Below, piece by piece: positions 8,655 through 16,143 of a stretch of DNA of 16,240 nt. The DNA is taken from contig NZ_BAAAFZ010000076.1 of assembly GCF_039523795.1 (NCBI RefSeq), forward strand, positions 1-16,240, given 5' to 3'. Below the pieces are notes generated by a model. The model was given only the letters and a program-made list of their open reading frames with translations, did not search any database and had not been told where the DNA came from. The stretch comes from Craurococcus roseus. Lineage in GTDB: Bacteria > Pseudomonadota > Alphaproteobacteria > Acetobacterales > Acetobacteraceae. The translations under genes were made by a program, and so were the position numbers. The number at the start of each line of letters is the position of its first letter. The stretch's first letter is position 1.

Positions 8655-10507
8655 AGCGCGGCGCCCGCGTCCCTGCGGCGCTGGCGGCGCTGCTCGCCCC
8701 GGCCGCCATCGCGGCGGCCGGGGAAGCGCCGCCGGCCCTGGTCCACACCGCGGCGGGCCTGACCGCCACGCTGGCGCTGACGGGGGCCGACGGCGGCGTG
8801 CCTCGGGCGGGCGAGGTCGCTTCGCTCCGCCTAGGCTTCTCCACGGACAGCGGCGACCCGGCGCGCGGGCTCCGTCCGGCCGCTTGGGGCGAGCGCGCCT
8901 CCGTCCACGCCGCCGAGTGTCGGGAGCGTGTCCGCGGTTTGGTTCAGGCGCGGCTGGGACGGCAGGCGGAGTTGGACTTCAACGCTTGGCACCTCGCGGT
9001 GCTGGGCGACAACGGCGCGGTCTACGCGCTGGACCCGGTCGGCGGCAACGCGCGCACGCGGCTCTTGGCCGTGGTCAACCTCGGCGGGCGCGTCGCCGGC
9101 TTCGCCGAGGACCCGGGCCGCGAGACGTTCTACGCCGCCCTGCCCGACACGGGGGAGGTGGCGGAGATCGACGCCCGCCGCTGGGCCGAGCGGCGGCGGA
9201 TCGCGGTCGGCGGCCGGCCGGCGCGGCTCGCGCTTGACGCTTCGGGCGCGCACCTTTGGGTGGGGCAGGACGGGCGGGACGGCGCGACCGCGCAAGTGGC
9301 GCTGGTGGAGCGCGCGACCGGCTCCGTGGTGGCGAGGCACGAGGCTGGGCCGGGTCCGCACGCGCTGGCGGCGGCCGGCGCGGGGCTCGCGGCTTCGGCC
9401 TCGCCGTCCGGCGTTTCGCTGCTGCGCGCCGGAACGGAAGCGCGGCCGTTGCCGGGCCTGGGCGGCGGCTTCGCCGAGGCGGTGTGGTCGCCGCTCGCGG
9501 AACTGGTCCTGCTCCTCGACCGCGGCGAGGGGAAAGCGGTGGCGGTGCGGCCGGACGGGCGGCCGGTCGCGTCCTGGCATGTGGCTCCGGGCGCCGCGGG
9601 GCTCTTCCTCGACCCGACCGGGCGCCTGCTGATGGTGCCGGAGCCGGACGAGCGGCGGGTCACGGTGGTCGACCTCGGCCGCGGCGCCGTGGCGCACCGT
9701 ATCGCGCTGGAAGGCCGGCCGCGGCGCGTCGGCTTCAGCCGCGCCCAGGCTTATGTGCAGCACGAGGAGGGCGGCCGGCTCTCGCTGATCGCGTTGAACA
9801 GCCTGGTGGAGGGCGGACGGCCGGCGGTCGCCACGATCGCCGCCGGAGACGGCGGGCTCGGCGCGGCCGACGACGCGCTCGGCGCCACGGTCGCCACCGC
9901 GCCCGGCGACGGCGCCATGCTGATCGCTTCGCCGGAGGACCGGGTAGCGCACGTCTACATGGAGGGCATGGCGGCGCCCTCCGGCGCGCTCCGCCTGCCG
10001 CCGCAGGCACGGCCCCTCGCCATCGCCGCCATCGACCGCGGCCTGCGGGAAGTCGCGCCCGGCCGCTACGAGGCGCAGGCGGTGTTCCCCGCCGGCGGCC
10101 GTTGGGTGGTGCCGGTGATGCAGCAGGGCGGCGGGTTCCTCCACTGCTTCGAGTTCGAGGTGGCAGGCGACGCGGTGCCGCTGACGCGCCGCATGCGGCT
10201 GCAACTCGCCGCGCCGCAGGGCCGCGCCGTCGCGTCCGGCGGGGCGGCCGTGGCCGTCCGCGTCCGCTTGGCCGGGCCGGACGGCGAGGACCGCTGGCGC
10301 GCGGCGGGCGACGTCCTCGGGCGCTTCGTGCAGTTCGCCGGCCACTGGCAGGAGGTGGTGCCGCTGCGCCCGCTCGGCGACGGACTGTACGAGGCGCGGG
10401 TCGCGCCGCCGCGGCCTGGGCCGGTCAACCTCTACGTCGAATCGGCCTCGCTCGGCCTGCGACCGGGCACGCTCCCCCACATCACCCTGCGCGCGGTGGA
10501 ACCATGA
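8651..10507 (+). CDS. Secreted or periplasmic beta-propeller (YncE/cytochrome D1-like) accessory protein
   Basis: This 618-residue protein starts at a GTG overlapping the oxidase stop (GTGA), so it is translationally coupled to it. A signal peptide covers about residues 1-23. A short N-terminal domain (about 30-110, with Cys90 and the GLRPAAW segment) is followed by repeated strand-rich units (about 110-460) such as YALDPVGGNA, GEVAEIDARRW and RRVTVVDLGRG, typical of YVTN/cytochrome D1-type propellers. The C-terminal part (about 435-618) carries YMEGMAAPSGALRL, LREVAPGRYEAQ and FLHCFEFEV, followed by an Ig-like end. No CxxCH haem c motif is present, so it is not a nitrite reductase cytochrome. 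From context it could be a redox partner, scaffold or chaperone for the oxidase. The precise function is unknown. Confidence 0.72.
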   Translation: MKRGARVPAALAALLAPAAIAAAGEAPPALVHTAAGLTATLALTGADGGVPRAGEVASLRLGFSTDSGDPARGLRPAAWGERASVHAAECRERVRGLVQARLGRQAELDFNAWHLAVLGDNGAVYALDPVGGNARTRLLAVVNLGGRVAGFAEDPGRETFYAALPDTGEVAEIDARRWAERRRIAVGGRPARLALDASGAHLWVGQDGRDGATAQVALVERATGSVVARHEAGPGPHALAAAGAGLAASASPSGVSLLRAGTEARPLPGLGGGFAEAVWSPLAELVLLLDRGEGKAVAVRPDGRPVASWHVAPGAAGLFLDPTGRLLMVPEPDERRVTVVDLGRGAVAHRIALEGRPRRVGFSRAQAYVQHEEGGRLSLIALNSLVEGGRPAVATIAAGDGGLGAADDALGATVATAPGDGAMLIASPEDRVAHVYMEGMAAPSGALRLPPQARPLAIAAIDRGLREVAPGRYEAQAVFPAGGRWVVPVMQQGGGFLHCFEFEVAGDAVPLTRRMRLQLAAPQGRAVASGGAAVAVRVRLAGPDGEDRWRAAGDVLGRFVQFAGHWQEVVPLRPLGDGLYEARVAPPRPGPVNLYVESASLGLRPGTLPHITLRAVEP

Positions 10508-11127
10508 ACGGACCTGCTCTCGGCCGACGCGACGCGCTCGGCTTGGCCGCCGCCCTCGGCGCGCTCGCATCCCGGGCCGCCGCGGCGCACGACGGGCACA
10601 GGCACGACGGCGCCGCGGCGGTGGGCGGCGTCGCGCGGCTGCGCGGGCCGCTGCCGGACCCGCGCGTGACGGACGCCGCGCTGCAACGGCGGCGGCTCGC
10701 CTCCGACGTGATCGGCGGGCGCGTGGTGGCGATCGACTTCGTGCTGACCGGCTGCTCCGCGCTCTGCAACGTGGTCTCCGCCTCCATGGCGGGCGCGCAG
10801 GAGATCCTGGGCGAGAAGCTGCCGCGCGAGGCGGGCCTGCTCAGCATCGCGCTCGACCCCTTCGCCGACACGCCGGAGGAGTTGGCAACCTACGGCGCGC
10901 GCTTCGGCGCCGGCCCGGGCTGGAGCCTGGTGAACGTCCCCGCCCCGGCGCTCGACGAGGTGCTGCGCCGCTTCGGCGGGCCGCAGCCCGGGGCGGACCA
11001 CGCGCCTCTGGTCGTGGTGCTCGACCCGCAGCGGGGCGAGATGCGCCGGCTGCTCGGTTTGCCGGCGCCGGGGCAGATCGCCGGGGCGGTCACGGCGGCA
11101 TTGGAGGCGCGGAGGAAGCCGGCATGA
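10504..11127 (+). CDS. SCO1/SenC-family copper/thiol protein with a His-rich mature N-terminus
   Basis: This 207-residue protein has a thioredoxin-like SCO fold. SCO proteins carry copper or reduce cysteines during assembly of copper centres in the periplasm. The CxxxC pair is Cys84 and Cys88 (TGCSALC), and the conserved downstream His is His166 in GADHAPLVVVL, giving the classic Cys-Cys-His copper site. It lacks the prolines of the usual CPxxCP version. The N-terminus (GRRDALGLAAALGAL) resembles a twin-arginine signal. Just after the AAAA cleavage region comes HDGHRHDG (His29, His32, His34), a probable extra metal-binding tail. The ATG overlaps the stop of the upstream gene (ATGA). Position next to the oxidase suggests copper loading of that enzyme rather than of cytochrome oxidase. 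Confidence 0.87.
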   Translation: MNGPALGRRDALGLAAALGALASRAAAAHDGHRHDGAAAVGGVARLRGPLPDPRVTDAALQRRRLASDVIGGRVVAIDFVLTGCSALCNVVSASMAGAQEILGEKLPREAGLLSIALDPFADTPEELATYGARFGAGPGWSLVNVPAPALDEVLRRFGGPQPGADHAPLVVVLDPQRGEMRRLLGLPAPGQIAGAVTAALEARRKPA

Positions 11128-11735
11128 GCACGCACCTTCTGTCTCGGCGCGGACTCTTCGCCAGCGCCGCAGCGCTCGCCTTGCCCCGACCCAGCGCAGC
11201 GCTCGAATGCGACGCGCGCGAACGCGACTACTTCTCCAATCGCGTGCTGACGGATCAGGACGGCCGCGCGGTCCGCTTCTACGACGACGTGCTGCGCGGC
11301 CGGACGGTGTTGATCGGCTGGATCTTCACCTCCTGCCCAGACGCCTGCCCCCTGCTCGCGGCGCGCTGCCTTGCCATCGCCGACGCGGCGGCCGCGCGGG
11401 GCGGGGCGGGGCCGCACCTCGTCCACCTCACCACGGACCCCAAGCGCGACCGGCCGGAGCGCCTGAAGGCCTGGGCGGCGCGCTTCGGCGCCTACCCCGA
11501 GTGGACGCTGCTGACCGGCGCGCCGGCCGACCTCCGGGACGTGGCGCGGCGCCTCGGCCAAGCGGTGGACGAGGAACGGCCGGACCGGCACACGACGCTG
11601 CTGATCGGCGGCAACGCCGCGGCGCGGCGCTGGGTGCGCATCCGCCCGGACATGCCGCCGGAAGCGGCTGGGCTGCAACTCGCGGATCTGGCGTCCGCGC
11701 CGGCCGTCGCGGACGCACGGCTGTGCCCGGCCTGA
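11124..11735 (+). CDS. Second SCO1/SenC-family protein
   Basis: A 203-residue SCO protein with the canonical motif TSCPDACP (Cys71 and Cys75), the family block TTDPKRDRPERLKAW and the copper-ligand His156 (PDRHTTLLIG). The N-terminus LSRRGLFASAAALAL is a convincing twin-arginine signal (SRRGLF), so the protein is probably exported by Tat to the periplasm, with cleavage near PSAALE. It overlaps the first SCO gene by ATGA. The two SCO proteins differ clearly in sequence, which suggests a division of labour, for example copper donor and thiol reductase. This is inferred and not shown by the sequence. It also has an extra Cys82 and a Cys201 near the C-terminus. Confidence 0.9.
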   Translation: MSTHLLSRRGLFASAAALALPRPSAALECDARERDYFSNRVLTDQDGRAVRFYDDVLRGRTVLIGWIFTSCPDACPLLAARCLAIADAAAARGGAGPHLVHLTTDPKRDRPERLKAWAARFGAYPEWTLLTGAPADLRDVARRLGQAVDEERPDRHTTLLIGGNAAARRWVRIRPDMPPEAAGLQLADLASAPAVADARLCPA

Positions 11736-13198
11736 AGCCTTCCCCCCCTTTGCGGCCAAGCGCCGTCGCGGCGCGGGGGGGCAGGTCGGCCGCGTTGGCG
11801 CTGCTGCTGGCCGGGGCCGGACCGGCTTCGGCGATGGAGCCGGGCGAGGCGCTGTACGCCCTCGGCGCACGGCCCGGCGCCGTGGCGCCACGAGCGGTCG
11901 CGGCCGGGGGCGCGGTGCTGCCGGCGAGCGCCCTGCCCTGCGCCGGCTGCCATGGCGCCGACGGTGCGGGCGGGCGGGCGGAAGCGGGCGTGCGGCCGCC
12001 GCCGGTCGCTTGGTCCGCGCTGTCGCGCCCGACGCCGGAGCGGCCGGCCTACGACGAGGCGGCGCTGCTGCGGACGGTTGCGCAGGGCGTCGCGGCGGGC
12101 GGGCGGGCGCTCGACCCGGCAATGCCGCGTTACGCCCTCACCCTGGACGACGGGCAAGCGCTGGTCGCGTGGTTGCGGGCGCTCGACGCACCACGGGCGA
12201 CGCCGGGCGTCACGGAGGACCGGGTGCGGCTCGGCTTGCTGCTGCCGCCGGGCCCGCGCGGCGAAGCCTTCGCCGCCGCGTTCGCGGGGGCGCTGAAGGC
12301 CGCGGCGCCAGTGGGCGTCTTCGGCCGGCGGATCGAGCGCGTCGTGGCGCCCGCCGCAGGCGAACCGTCGGACGCGGTGCGGCTCCTGCTCGGGGAAGGG
12401 GTGCTCGCCCTGGTTTCCGCGCTGCCGGAGGAGGCGAACGCCGCGGCGCTCGCCGCGGCGGGCGTGGCTCGGGTGCCTTTGTTGTCGGTTCGGGCAGGCG
12501 AGGACATGGCCCCGCTCGGCTACGCGCTGCTGCCGGGCGCGGTGGACGAGGGCGTGGCGCTGCTGCGCGCCTTGCCGGAGCCAGGCCGGGCGGCGATCCT
12601 CGCCGGCAACGCCGCCGAAGCGCGGCTCGGCGGGCGCATCGCCGATCGAGTCGCGGCCCTGACCGGGGCGGAGCCGCCGGTGGTGGGGGCCGCGGAACTG
12701 CGCGCGGCGCGAGCTGAAGGCGTCGCGGCGGTGCTGGCCCTTGCGCCGGCTTCGGGGCTCGCCGAGGCGGTGGCGCCGTTGCGGGAGATCGCGTTGCCGG
12801 TGCTGGTCGTGGGCTCTCGCGGCGGCTTGGCGGCACCCGCCGGAGCGGCGGTGCTCGGGCGGCCGGTGCTGGTCGGGCTCGGCGTGCCGGCGGAGATGGG
12901 GGACGGGGTCGCGCTGGCGCGCTTCCGCGCGGGCGAAGCGGCGCGGGCGGGCCTCACCGGCCGGCTCGGCCACGCGATGGGCGAGGTGGTCGTGGAAGCG
13001 CTGCGGCGCGGCGGCCGCGGCGTCACACGCGAAAAGCTGGCCGCCGCCTTCGCCGGCCCGCCATTCGACACCGGCGCGCTGCCGCCGCTCCGCTTGTTTG
13101 GCGGCGCACGCGGCGGCGGCGGCGGAGGCATCCGACTGTTCCAGGTGGACGGGACGGGCCGCGTCCTTCGCGGACCCGCCACGGCCGGCGCCGACTAA
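11723..13198 (+). CDS. Cytochrome c fused to a type 1 periplasmic-binding-protein (LivK-like) domain
   Basis: This protein of about 491 residues starts at a GTG that overlaps the preceding SCO gene by 13 bases; the start was chosen because a signal peptide (RSAALALLLAGAGPASA) directly follows. Residues about 40-155 form a monohaem class I cytochrome c: CAGCH (Cys73, Cys76, His77) and a likely axial Met134 in DPAMPRYALT, with the closing helix DDGQALVAWLRAL. From about residue 168 the sequence is a branched-chain-amino-acid-type binding protein: VRLGLLLPPGPRG at its start and a C-terminal block GRLGHAMGEVVVEALRRGGRGVT. A glycine-rich run lies near the end. The cytochrome may carry electrons to or from the oxidase, and the binding domain may hold a ligand or act as a scaffold. 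No transporter permease is nearby, so solute uptake is unlikely. Confidence 0.85.
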   Translation: MPGLKPSPPLRPSAVAARGGRSAALALLLAGAGPASAMEPGEALYALGARPGAVAPRAVAAGGAVLPASALPCAGCHGADGAGGRAEAGVRPPPVAWSALSRPTPERPAYDEAALLRTVAQGVAAGGRALDPAMPRYALTLDDGQALVAWLRALDAPRATPGVTEDRVRLGLLLPPGPRGEAFAAAFAGALKAAAPVGVFGRRIERVVAPAAGEPSDAVRLLLGEGVLALVSALPEEANAAALAAAGVARVPLLSVRAGEDMAPLGYALLPGAVDEGVALLRALPEPGRAAILAGNAAEARLGGRIADRVAALTGAEPPVVGAAELRAARAEGVAAVLALAPASGLAEAVAPLREIALPVLVVGSRGGLAAPAGAAVLGRPVLVGLGVPAEMGDGVALARFRAGEAARAGLTGRLGHAMGEVVVEALRRGGRGVTREKLAAAFAGPPFDTGALPPLRLFGGARGGGGGGIRLFQVDGTGRVLRGPATAGAD

Positions 13199-13202
13199 GG
13201 AG
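13197..13202 (+). promoter_or_regulatory. Strong ribosome binding site for gspG
   Basis: AAGGAG lies 8 bases upstream of the gspG ATG and overlaps the TAA stop of the cytochrome fusion gene. It is the clearest Shine-Dalgarno sequence in the operon, which otherwise relies on overlapping start and stop codons, and it fits the high demand for the major pseudopilin. Confidence 0.75.
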
Positions 13203-13210
13203 CGTTTCGC

Positions 13211-13657
13211 ATGGCACGCCCGCATCCCCGCCGATGCTTCCACCGTGGCGCACGGCGCGCCGGTTTCACGCTGGTCGAGTTGCTTGTGGTGCTGGTCATC
13301 CTCGGGTTGCTGGCGGCGGTCGCGTCGCCGCAGGCCATGCGGTACCTGGGCGGCGCCAAGCACGACGCGGCCAAGCTCCAGTTGCAGGGTCTCTCCACCG
13401 CCATCGACCTCTACCGGCTGGACGCCGGCCGTTACCCCTCACGGGAGGAAGGGCTGGCCGCCTTGGTGCAGAAGCCCACCGGGCAGGAGCGCTGGAACGG
13501 CCCCTACGTCCGCAAGGCGGAGCAGCTCCAAGACCCCTGGGGCCGCGCGTGGCGCTACCGCGCGCCGGGCGAGCACGGGCCTTACGACCTCTTCAGCCTC
13601 GGTGCCGACGACCGGACCGGCGGGGCCGGCGAGGACCGCGACGTGACGAGCTGGTAG
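13211..13657 (+). CDS. gspG: Type II secretion major pseudopilin GspG
   Basis: GspG is the main subunit of the T2SS pseudopilus. The 148-residue protein has a basic 18-residue leader (two RR pairs) ending in Gly18, then FTLVELLVVLVILGLLAAVASP, with Glu at +5 of the mature protein, exactly the prepilin peptidase site. Downstream are the family signatures QLQGLSTAIDLYRLDAGRYPS, GLAALVQKP, WNGPYV and DPWGRAWRYR. The C-terminal SLGADDRTGG...D loop matches the calcium-binding region. The start is supported by AAGGAG 8 bases upstream. The gene opens the pseudopilin block downstream of the oxidase accessory genes. Confidence 0.97.
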   Translation: MARPHPRRCFHRGARRAGFTLVELLVVLVILGLLAAVASPQAMRYLGGAKHDAAKLQLQGLSTAIDLYRLDAGRYPSREEGLAALVQKPTGQERWNGPYVRKAEQLQDPWGRAWRYRAPGEHGPYDLFSLGADDRTGGAGEDRDVTSW

Positions 13658-13666
13658 CCGCCCCCC

Positions 13667-14089
13667 GTGCGCGCCCCCGGTTTCACCCTGCTGGAGAGCC
13701 TCGTGGTGCTGCTGATCGTGGCACTGGCCGCGACCGCGCTGCCGCGCGTCTCTGGCGCCAGGCAGGGCGGGATCGTGCGCGCCGCGGCGGACGGCGTGGC
13801 GGCGAGCCTGCGGGAAGCGCGTCTCGTGGCGCGCGCGGATGGCCGTGAGACGCGCGTGGTGTTCGATACCGGGCCCGGCACCGTGCGCCCCGCGCGCGGG
13901 CCGGCGCGGCCGTTGCCGGCGGGCGTGCGGTTGGCTGTCGAGGGCGCGGCGGCGGAGGCGGGCGCGGAGGGGCGGATCGCCATCCGCTTCGACGCCGAGG
14001 GAGGGTCCACCGGCGGCCGCGTGACTGTCGCGCTCGGCAGCCACGCGGCGGCCGTCGAGGTGGACTGGATGACCGGCCATGTGCGCTGA
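13667..14089 (+). CDS. gspH: Type II secretion minor pseudopilin GspH
   Basis: A 140-residue minor pseudopilin with an extremely short leader, MRAPG, cleaved before FTLLESLVVLLIVALAATALP (Glu at +5). The following REARLVARADGRETRVVFD segment and the late GRIAIRFDAEGGSTGGRV block are typical of GspH, with the usual phase of short beta strands. The GTG start at 13667 lies 9 bases after the gspG stop; any start further upstream would not give a better leader. The gene ends with an 11-base overlap into gspI. Minor pseudopilins H, I and J form the tip complex that helps initiate pseudopilus assembly. Confidence 0.9.
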   Translation: MRAPGFTLLESLVVLLIVALAATALPRVSGARQGGIVRAAADGVAASLREARLVARADGRETRVVFDTGPGTVRPARGPARPLPAGVRLAVEGAAAEAGAEGRIAIRFDAEGGSTGGRVTVALGSHAAAVEVDWMTGHVR

Positions 14090-14480
14090 CCGCCGGGCCG
14101 TCGCCGCAGGACGGCGGCGGGTGCGATCCGAACGCGGCTTCTCGCTTGTGGAGGCGCTGGTGGCTTTGGTGGTCGTCGGCGGCGCCGTTGCGGCGGTGCT
14201 GCCGCCGCTCGCCCGCGCGTTGGCGACCAAGGCGGAACGCGACACCGGCGTGTCCTCGGTGCTTTTCGCGCAGTCATTGCTGGAAGCGCACGCGCCTCCC
14301 GGCGCCGCGCGCCCGGGGCGCTGGGAGGGCACGGCGTCGGAGGGTGCCGGGTGGAGGGTCGAGGTCGGCACCGGCGACGAAGGGCCGCGCGGCGTCGCGC
14401 TGCGGCCGGTGCGGGTGGCCGTCGGCGGCGGTATCGTGTTGGACACCTTGCGTCCCGGCCCGGTGGAGACCGGGCCGTGA
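14079..14480 (+). CDS. gspI: Type II secretion minor pseudopilin GspI
   Basis: A 133-residue minor pseudopilin. An arginine-rich leader of about 20 residues ends in RG, followed by FSLVEALVALVVVGGAVAAVLP with Glu at +5. The QSLLEAH segment after the helix matches the GspI family, in which a conserved glutamate-bearing helix follows the membrane part. The ATG overlaps the end of gspH by 11 bases, and the stop overlaps the gspJ GTG. GspI is thought to nucleate the tip complex with GspJ, and with GspK where present. Confidence 0.87.
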   Translation: MCADRRAVAAGRRRVRSERGFSLVEALVALVVVGGAVAAVLPPLARALATKAERDTGVSSVLFAQSLLEAHAPPGAARPGRWEGTASEGAGWRVEVGTGDEGPRGVALRPVRVAVGGGIVLDTLRPGPVETGP

Positions 14481-15079
14481 CACGCCCCGGGCTCACCTTG
14501 GTCGAGACGTTGGTGGGGCTGGCGCTGCTCGGCTTGGTATCGGCGCTCGGCCTGTCGGCGCTCGGGCTGGTGGGGCGCGCGGGGCATGCGGCGGCCACGG
14601 ACGCGACGGCGGTCGCCCTGGCGCAAGACCTGCTGCGGCTGCGGCTGCGCTCGGCGGTGCCGGTGCTGGCGGAAGGGCCGGGCGACCGTCCCGTCTTGCT
14701 GTTCGAGGGCGGGTCGGAGCGCGTGGCCTTCGTGTCCGAGTTGCCGCCACGCTTCGGCGTGGCGGGGAACGCCCTCGTCGAGCTGCGGCGTGAGGCGAAC
14801 GCGCTGACGCTGCGCTGGCGGCCCCTGCGCGGCGCGGCGGAGGGCGAAGGCGCCGCAGGACGTGGTCTGCTCGACGGAGTGGCCGCGGTCCGGCTGCGCT
14901 ACTTCGGCGCGCCGCGCGGCCGTGAAGAGCCGGGCTGGCGGGAGACCTGGACGGAGGCCGCGGTGCTGCCGGCCGCTGTCGCCGTCGAGGTGGATTTCGC
15001 CCAGGGCGACACGCGGCACTGGCCGAAGCTGGTGGTGGCACCGCGGCTCGCCGTCGTGGCCGAAGCCCCGTCGCCATGA
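14477..15079 (+). CDS. gspJ: Type II secretion minor pseudopilin GspJ
   Basis: A 200-residue minor pseudopilin. The start is the GTG that overlaps the gspI stop (GTGA); it gives the short leader VTRPG before LTLVETLVGLALLGLVSALG, with Glu at +5. The open frame extends further upstream, but that part lies inside gspI and would bury the leader. The body contains ELRREANALTLRWRPL, GLLDGVAAVRLRYFG and WRETWTEAAVLPAAVAVEVDF, the last matching the typical GspJ pattern of W-x-W and a strand with P-x-AV. It ends in an ATGA overlap with gspL, leaving no room for gspK. Confidence 0.9.
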   Translation: MTRPGLTLVETLVGLALLGLVSALGLSALGLVGRAGHAAATDATAVALAQDLLRLRLRSAVPVLAEGPGDRPVLLFEGGSERVAFVSELPPRFGVAGNALVELRREANALTLRWRPLRGAAEGEGAAGRGLLDGVAAVRLRYFGAPRGREEPGWRETWTEAAVLPAAVAVEVDFAQGDTRHWPKLVVAPRLAVVAEAPSP

Positions 15080-16143
15080 CCGCCACCGGGCTGCTCAATG
15101 CTCTCGCGCGCGGCCTTCGCTGGTGGCGGGCAGAGTTGGTGGGGTTGCTGCCGCCGTCAGCGCGGCCGTCCGGGCCGCGGCTGCTGGTGGACCTGCGCGG
15201 CGAGTCGCCGCCCGCCGTCGCGCGCCGGGTTTGGGGCGGTGGGTGGCGTGCGGCGGCGCTGCTCGACGCCGGCGGGGCGCGCTTGCTGTCGGCGGAGGCC
15301 GAACTGGTCTTGGCGGTGCCGCCCGATTGGGTGTTGCGCCGTACCCTCCGCCTCCCCGAAACGGCGGAAGCGCGGCTCGACGCGGTGCTCGGCTTCGAAA
15401 TCGAGCAGCACATTCCTTTCACGGCGTCCGAGGTGGTCTGGTCGGCCCGCGTCGCCCAGCGCCTGCCGGAGCAGCAGCGCATCGAGGTGGAGGTGGCGAT
15501 CCTGCCGCGCCGCTTGCTGGCGCCGGCGGCGGCGCGGCTGCGGGCGTTGGGGTTGAAGGCACCGCTTTCGGCACGCCCTGTCCCGGAGGCGGCTTGGCCG
15601 AGCCTGTCGCTGGAGCAGCTCTCGCCCGCCGGGCGGCGCTGGCGTTCGTTGGCGGAGGCGGCGCTGGGGGGGCTCGCAGCGCTGCTCGTGCTGCACCTCG
15701 CGCTCGGCGAGTTGCGGCGGGGCGAGGCGGTGGCGGCCGCGGTCGAGGCGCGCTCGGCGGCGGCACGCGCGGACGCCGAGCGCGTCCTGGCGGTGGAGGC
15801 GGAGGCGGCGGCGCTCCGGGCGCGCTTCGCGCTTGCGGCTGAGATCCGCGGCGCCCGCCCGCCCGCGGTAGCGGTGCTGGACGAGGTGGCGCGGCTGCTG
15901 CCGGACGAGGCTTGGCTGACCGAGTTCCGCTTGGCCGGCGACCAGCTCGTCGTGGCCGGCTTCGCCGCGCGGGCGGACGGGCTGCTCGGCCTGCTGGACA
16001 CTTCGCCGATGCTACGGGAGGTGCGCTTCGCCGCGCCGGTGACGCGGGACCGCCCGGACGCGCCGGAGCGCTTCCAGGTGGCCATGCGGGTGGTCGCCCC
16101 GGTGCCGGCCGCCGTTCGAGCGGCGGCGGTGGTCGCGCGATGA
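15076..16143 (+). CDS. gspL: Type II secretion platform protein GspL (GspL/PilN-like)
   Basis: GspL links the cytoplasmic ATPase GspE to the inner-membrane platform and to GspM. The 355-residue protein has a cytoplasmic actin-like N-terminal half, recognisable by VPPDWVLRRTLRLP, LGFEIEQHIPF and VEVAILPRR (about residues 80-145). One membrane segment follows (about 193-210). Next comes a charged, alanine-rich coiled-coil stretch (about 212-258). The PilN-like periplasmic domain (about 262-345) contains VLDEVARLLPDEAWLTEFRL. The GspL and PilM/PilN families resemble each other; the setting between gspJ and a gspM-like start favours GspL. Start and stop overlap the neighbours as ATGA. Confidence 0.87.
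   Translation: MTATGLLNALARGLRWWRAELVGLLPPSARPSGPRLLVDLRGESPPAVARRVWGGGWRAAALLDAGGARLLSAEAELVLAVPPDWVLRRTLRLPETAEARLDAVLGFEIEQHIPFTASEVVWSARVAQRLPEQQRIEVEVAILPRRLLAPAAARLRALGLKAPLSARPVPEAAWPSLSLEQLSPAGRRWRSLAEAALGGLAALLVLHLALGELRRGEAVAAAVEARSAAARADAERVLAVEAEAAALRARFALAAEIRGARPPAVAVLDEVARLLPDEAWLTEFRLAGDQLVVAGFAARADGLLGLLDTSPMLREVRFAAPVTRDRPDAPERFQVAMRVVAPVPAAVRAAAVVAR

Noticed and set aside
11723..13198. A branched-chain amino acid uptake system
   Set aside because: No permease or ATPase of the Liv type is present, and the binding domain is fused to a cytochrome c within an oxidase operon.
8831..13363. Long minus-strand open frames opposite the propeller, SCO and cytochrome genes
   Set aside because: They are antisense shadows caused by a scarcity of stop codons at high GC; none shows domain motifs or a plausible start context.
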